Assembly (NCBI RefSeq): GCF_026151205.1
Contig: NC_087079.1
Location: 15,188,445-15,252,444 of the forward strand
Reading direction: 5' to 3'
DNA from: Bolinopsis microptera
Taxonomy: Eukaryota > Ctenophora > Tentaculata > Lobata > Bolinopsidae
Length of the DNA stretch: 64,000 nucleotides
The position numbers and the translations under genes are program-made. This document shows, in pieces, positions 59,702 to 64,000 of this stretch (position 1 is the first letter of the stretch; the number at the start of each line of letters is the position of its first letter). The notes beneath the pieces are model-generated. The model saw nothing but the letters and a program-made list of their open reading frames with translations. It was not told where the DNA came from and did not search any database.

Positions 59702-62700
59702 ATGGCTGTCGATGGGAAAATGAAAAAGTTTTGTCAAAATGTGTTCATGTTCCTGATCATGGTCACTACAACATCACTTTTCTTTCTGGCCCTGTTTTCA
59801 CTTATGAAGGTTTGCTTTTAAAACATAAATAAATTCTTTCAGCTTGCATTATATCGGGGGGGGGGGGGGGGGGGGTGTCACGTCCGTCTATGTCCGCTTG
59901 TCTCATAGAATCCAAAAAGGACAGGACATAGGCGGACAAAGGCGGACATAGGCGGACATAGACGGACATAGGCGGACATAGGCGGACATAGACGGACATA
60001 GGTGGACATAGGCGGACATAGGCGGACATAGGCGGACATTAATGGACACCTAAATTACTAAATAAAATGTTCAATTTTTGCTGTTATAGGGGGATCATGT
60101 TTTTTGTCCGTTCGGTACCCTATATTTTCAAAACGGACAAAAAATAGAGCGGACAAAAACGGACAAAAATGGACAAAAACGGACAAAAATGGAAATAACA
60201 TTTAGATGCTTCCTCCTCCTACTCTTCCTCCTCCTCCCCCTGGGTCTTCCTGATCTTCCTCAGTCCTCTTCCTCCTCCCCTCCTCAGTCCTCCTCCTACT
60301 CCTCCTCCTCGTCCTCAGTCCTCCTCATCAGTCCTCAACAGTCCTCCTCCTCCTCCTGAGTCCTCCTCCTGGGTCCTCCTCCTCCTCTTCATCCTCCTCC
60401 TCTTCCTCCTCAGTCCTCCTCAGTCCTCCTCAGTCCTCCTCCTCATCCTTCTCCTCAGTCCTCCATCCTCCTCCTCAGTCCTCCCCCAGTCCCCCTCCTC
60501 CTCCTCATATTCAGTCCTCCTCCTTCTCAGTCCTCCTCAGTCCTCCTCCTCATCCTCCTCCTCTTCCCTCTCAGTCATCCTCCTCAGCCATCCTCCTCAG
60601 TCCTCCTCAGTCCTCCTCAGTCCTCCTCCTCAGTCCTCCTCCTCCTGGGTCCTCCTCCTCCTCTTCATCCTCCTCCTCTTCCTCCTCGGTCCTCAGTCCT
60701 CCTCCTCCTGGGTCCTCCTCCTCATCCTTCTCATCAGTCCTCCTCCTCCCCAGTCCTCTCCCAGTCCCCCTCCTTCTCCTCCTCCTATTCAGTCCTCCTC
60801 CTCCTCCTCCTCCTCAGTTCTCCTCAGTCTTCCTTCTCATTTCTCCTAAGTCATCCTCCTGAGTCCTCCTCCTGAGTCCTCTTCCTCTTCCTTCTGAGTC
60901 CTCCTCCTGAGTCCTCCTCCTCCTCCCTCTCAGTCATCCTCCTCAGTCATCCTCCTCAGCCATCCTCCCCAGCCATCCTCCTCAGCCATCCTCCTCAGCC
61001 ATCCTCCTCAGTACTCCTCAGTCCTCCTCCTTCTCAGTCATCGTCAGTCCTCCTCCTCAGTCCTCCTCAGTCCTCCTCCTCCTCCTGGCTCCTCCTCCTC
61101 CTCCTCCTGGGTCCTCCTGGGTCTTCCTGATCCTCCCCAGTCCTCTTCCTCCTCCCCTCCTCAGTCCTCCTCCTACTCTTCTTCCTCGTCCTCAGTCCTC
61201 CTCATCAGTCCTCAACAGTTCTCCTCCTCCCCAGTCCTCCTCCTCCTGGGGCCTTTTCCTGGGTCCTCCTCCCCAGTCCTCCTCCTCCTGGGTCCTCCTT
61301 CTCCTCCTCAGTCCTTCTCCTCCTCCTCCTCAGTCCTCTTCCTCCTCTTCCTCCTCCTCCTCCCTCTCAGTCATCCTCCTCAGCCATCCTCCTCAGCCAT
61401 CCTCCTCAGTCCTCCTCCTTCTCAGTCCTCCTCAGTCCTTCTCCTGAGTCCTCCTCCTCCTCAGTCATCCTCCTCAGTTCTCCTCCTCCTCCTCCTCCTA
61501 GGTCCTCCTTCTGGATCCTCCTCCTCCTCCTCCTCATGGGTCTTCCTGATCCTTCTCCTCCCTCTCAGTCATCCTCCTCAGTCATCCTCCTCAGTCATCC
61601 TCCTCAGCCATCCTCCTCAGCCATCCTTCTCAGCCATCCTCCTCAGTACTCTTCAGTACTCTTCAGTCCTCAAAATGTTTGTCCGCTAATGTCCACCAAT
61701 GTCCGCTAATGTCCACCAATGTCCATCCAAGTCCGCCAATGTCCGTCCGGGTCCGCCAATGTCCGTCCCAGTCCGCCAATGTCCGTCCCAGTCCGCCAAT
61801 GTCCGTCCGTGTCCGCCAATGTCCGTCCGTGTCCGCCAATGTCCCAAAAAACACGTCCGTTGTCTCATAGAATCCAAAAAGGACAGGACATAGGCGGACA
61901 TAGACGGACATTCACATGACACCCCCCCCCTATATCCTATGCTATAGTAACAGACAACTTACAGTACAGTAGAACCACAGACATTAACAAGTCTCGAACT
62001 GGCAATAGACCGGTAACAAACTGGTAACAAACCGGTAAAAAAACCGGTAACAAACCGGTAACAAACCGGTAATAAACAGAATATAAACTATTAAATTCCA
62101 GGTAACACAATCTAGTCAAAGCAACAACACCACCAACTCTACCTCTTCGGAAGAATGCAACTTGACAGATAGTTTTGGTTTTCTCATTCAGTTTCTGCTT
62201 GCCACCATCGCTTTCTCTATCCTTGTCCTCAAGAGATACAGGTGAGGTTTTACCCTGGCAGAGTTTTGGTTTGTTCTTAAAGTTAAAACCGTTAAATACA
62301 CTATCAAATTTAAACATTATACTTAACTGTACAACTAAAATAAAAGACATGCATGATGCATTAAATGTACTTCTTTCATTGCATGCACGTCTTTTAATTT
62401 TAATGTATGTAATATGTTCATTGTGATGTAATTATTGATTATGTTTAAACAAAATTATATCTCTTACATTATTTTCTACAGAATTATTTTATAAAAATTA
62501 CACTGCAGCATTTTGATTTGCATCTTTAAGTGTTTTAATCATGTCTTCAATACATGATTTTTTGACTTGGGTTCAAAATTTAAGTGGTGCTTAAAATTTG
62601 ACGAATGAGGCAAACTGCTCAAATTATTTTGAAACTCGTAGCTACGTTTAATGTGCAGGCACCATACAATTTTGAGCAGTTTAAATTTAAATCGCTGTGA

Positions 62701-63464
62701 ACCATTTAGTGTCACCTATGTCTGTAAAAAAGTTGAAGTTAATGTCAAAATGCGAAGAATAGCAGCTGCAGTGACATATTGTTGGCGGATTTGTTTGAGG
62801 ATTTTGCTCGTGCAATAGGCCTATTTAGAAATAGGGATCATTTTCAAACACAGTTTAATTAAAGAGGATTCAAATAATGCGATTTAAAATGTATATCAGG
62901 GCCTGTCAGCAGCTTTTGCGAAATAAGTGTGGTCCAGAAAAGGGATGCACTTTTGGTGCGGTCTGTATCTCAACCAGACACTGGTCCTCTTGTGTTGCCT
63001 CCCCCCTCTCATTTGACCAAATTAAGGCATTTGTGTGATAACAAGTAGTGACATTTACAAAAGAGCTTTTCAGTGACAGCAGAATTCGGTTGCCAACTGC
63101 TTCCATGGATCAGTGCCAAAAAGCTCCGCCATATCATCTCGTCTGATTTACGCCATTTATCAGCCAAACGTTTGGAGTTAAAATAAAAATTATAAAAAAA
63201 ACTGTTTTAATCTGTCTCTGCCTCTAAAACCTAAATTGTGGGATGTAACAATCACCCTAAAACCGATAACAACCAATCTGCTATTTCATAAAATCAAGAA
63301 TAGAAATATCAACGTGTATTGCTAGCTAGAAATTTCAACATTTTGATATGCATCTCTACAACTTTTAATAACGTCTTATATACATATAACCAGTTGAACT
63401 AGTCTACGAGTATTACACATAACATCACTGACGGTAATTTAATGTGGATTGTGAGTAGCGGAAC

Positions 63465-63497
<33 letters not shown>

Positions 63498-63981
63498 CAG
63501 AACCTCACTTTAAACCTCACTCCCCAGGGAACCTAAATATGAGAGGAGAAGTGTTATGGTGTGGCTGTTAGACGTTAGTAAACAAGCTATCGGAGCAGGT
63601 TTTATACATGTTTTCAACGTTCTGGCTTCCCAGCTCTTCTTCTCAAACCAGGACCCCTGCTCCTTGTATGTAGCTACGTATTTTTAGTCGGTCTAATTAA
63701 TTAAAATCAATGATTTGCCATATATGGGATAATGTGCCTTCTATTTTGCAATGTAATCCGATTGCTGCTTAAGTTTTGATTCGTATAGGAGTGTAAGACA
63801 ATTTTTAATGCTCTTTCCAAAAATTATCATTATTTCCTCCCCCAGGTATTTCGTGAACATGTTTATTGACATGACCATTGGACTGCTAATACTGTATGGT
63901 CTGATAACGTTATCTAGGTATTTGTTACGTGATAGTAGCAATGCTCATCTTAAGAGTGGTGAATACGGCAACCCACCACAG
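59702..63981 (+). CDS. STIMATE: STIMATE (TMEM110)-like ER membrane protein, 5' part (runs off window)
   Basis: Exons: 59702-59809, 62102-62241, 63528-63665, 63846-63981, all GT-AG with matching phases; the last ends with donor GTTTGT and the gene continues beyond the window. Exon 2 to 4 give the family signature: [74 protein letters not shown] and SGEYGNPPQ, closely following human STIMATE. STIMATE is a multi-pass ER protein at ER-plasma membrane junctions that promotes STIM1 activation and store-operated calcium entry. Exon 1 (36 residues, [16 protein letters not shown]...) adds a hydrophobic segment that human STIMATE lacks, followed by an Asn/Ser/Thr-rich stretch; this exon is the least certain. 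Confidence 0.88.
59856..61930. mobile_element. 2.1-kb element with poly-G/poly-C ends and 6-bp target duplication
   Basis: The left end is 20 G followed by TGTCACGTCCGTCTATGTCC. The right end is its inverted counterpart (GGACATAGACGGACATTCAC then ATGACA and nine C). TATATC flanks both sides (59850-59855, 61931-61936) as a target duplication. Inside are decamer repeats of GGACATAGGC (59930-60040), GGACAAAAAC repeats, a long polypyrimidine tract and GTCCGCCAAT repeats (61680-61850). The block TTGTCTCATAGAATCCAAAA appears near both ends in the same orientation. No coding frame. It sits in STIMATE intron 1. Confidence 0.85.
60208..61672 (+). repeat. Polypyrimidine tract built on TCCTCC/CAGTCC
   Basis: About 1.46 kb of almost only C and T on the plus strand, broken by CAG and GAG. 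Recurring words are CAGTCCTCCTCC and CAGTCATCCTCC. The reverse strand is GGAGGA-rich and could form triplex or quadruplex structures. Confidence 0.95.
61937..62101 (+). repeat. Short AACCGGTAAC repeat before STIMATE exon 2
   Basis: Six or so copies of AACCGGTAAC-like units at 62008-62075, ending about 25 bp before the exon. The 3' splice site follows at 62100-62101. Confidence 0.75.
62242..63527. other. STIMATE intron 2
   Basis: 1.3 kb of AT-rich intron with no supported gene. A GA dinucleotide microsatellite lies at about 63469-63494, some 30 bp before exon 3. Confidence 0.45.
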
Positions 63982-64000
63982 GTTTGTTATTAGTTTTAAG

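Noticed and set aside
59387-59737. Hydrophobic repeated frames on both strands
   Set aside because: Translations of the 45-bp minisatellite; no coding signal beyond the repeat.
59802-60029. 75-codon minus frame rich in VRLCPP
   Set aside because: Translation of the GGACATAGGC decamer repeat.
61663-61922. Several repeat-coded frames (histidine/proline or tryptophan-rich)
   Set aside because: All are readings of the GTCCGCCAAT repeat at the right end of the G-run element.
1-64000. Bacterial contamination
   Set aside because: Clear GT-AG introns with phase-matched joins in ELAPOR and STIMATE, and animal gene families throughout.

Overview
The window is animal nuclear DNA: AT-rich, with spliced multi-exon genes, non-LTR retrotransposons, foldback elements and satellite arrays. 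Three genes match animal families (ELAPOR, STIMATE/TMEM110, SLC22) and there is a class A GPCR. The mix of single-exon and multi-exon genes and the GPCR style suggest an early-branching animal, probably a cnidarian and perhaps a hydrozoan. That placement is inference.

Region 1 (about 1.6-34.1 kb) is one large plus-strand gene, an ELAPOR (KIAA1324/EIG121)-type cysteine-rich type I membrane receptor. I joined 21 coding exons by hand; the frame closes to 939 residues plus stop. Its introns hold a minus-strand class A GPCR (apparently frameshifted), a CR1/Jockey-like LINE with a lysine-aspartate repeat, two head-to-tail copies of a LINE with a restriction-like endonuclease, an intronless six-EF-hand protein, a LINE fragment, an intronless minus-strand SLC22 transporter and a 41-bp minisatellite.

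Region 2 (about 34.6-48.4 kb) is repeat-dominated. It has a 1.5-kb inverted-repeat element, a 5.5-kb array of about 107 copies of a 52-bp satellite, GC-rich repeated blocks, and a 3.2-kb element with 40-bp terminal inverted repeats filled with the motif TTTGTCACA. Two possible exons of an unrecognised minus-strand gene flank the satellite.

Region 3 (about 48.9-59.2 kb) is a tandem family of single-coding-exon BTB/POZ proteins: two intact genes (554 and 562 residues) and two broken fragments, with a foldback element and a truncated LINE between them. The middle of the two intact genes is almost identical at DNA level, which suggests gene conversion.

Region 4 (59.7 kb to the end) is the 5' part of a STIMATE (TMEM110) gene, which promotes STIM1 action at ER-plasma membrane junctions. 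Its first intron holds a 2.1-kb element with poly-G ends, a 6-bp target duplication and 1.4 kb of polypyrimidine. The gene runs off the window.

ELAPOR (endo-lysosomal trafficking), STIMATE (store-operated calcium entry), the EF-hand protein and the transporter show no obvious shared pathway. The main themes are nesting of genes in introns and the variety of repeats. No rRNA, tRNA or CRISPR array was found.
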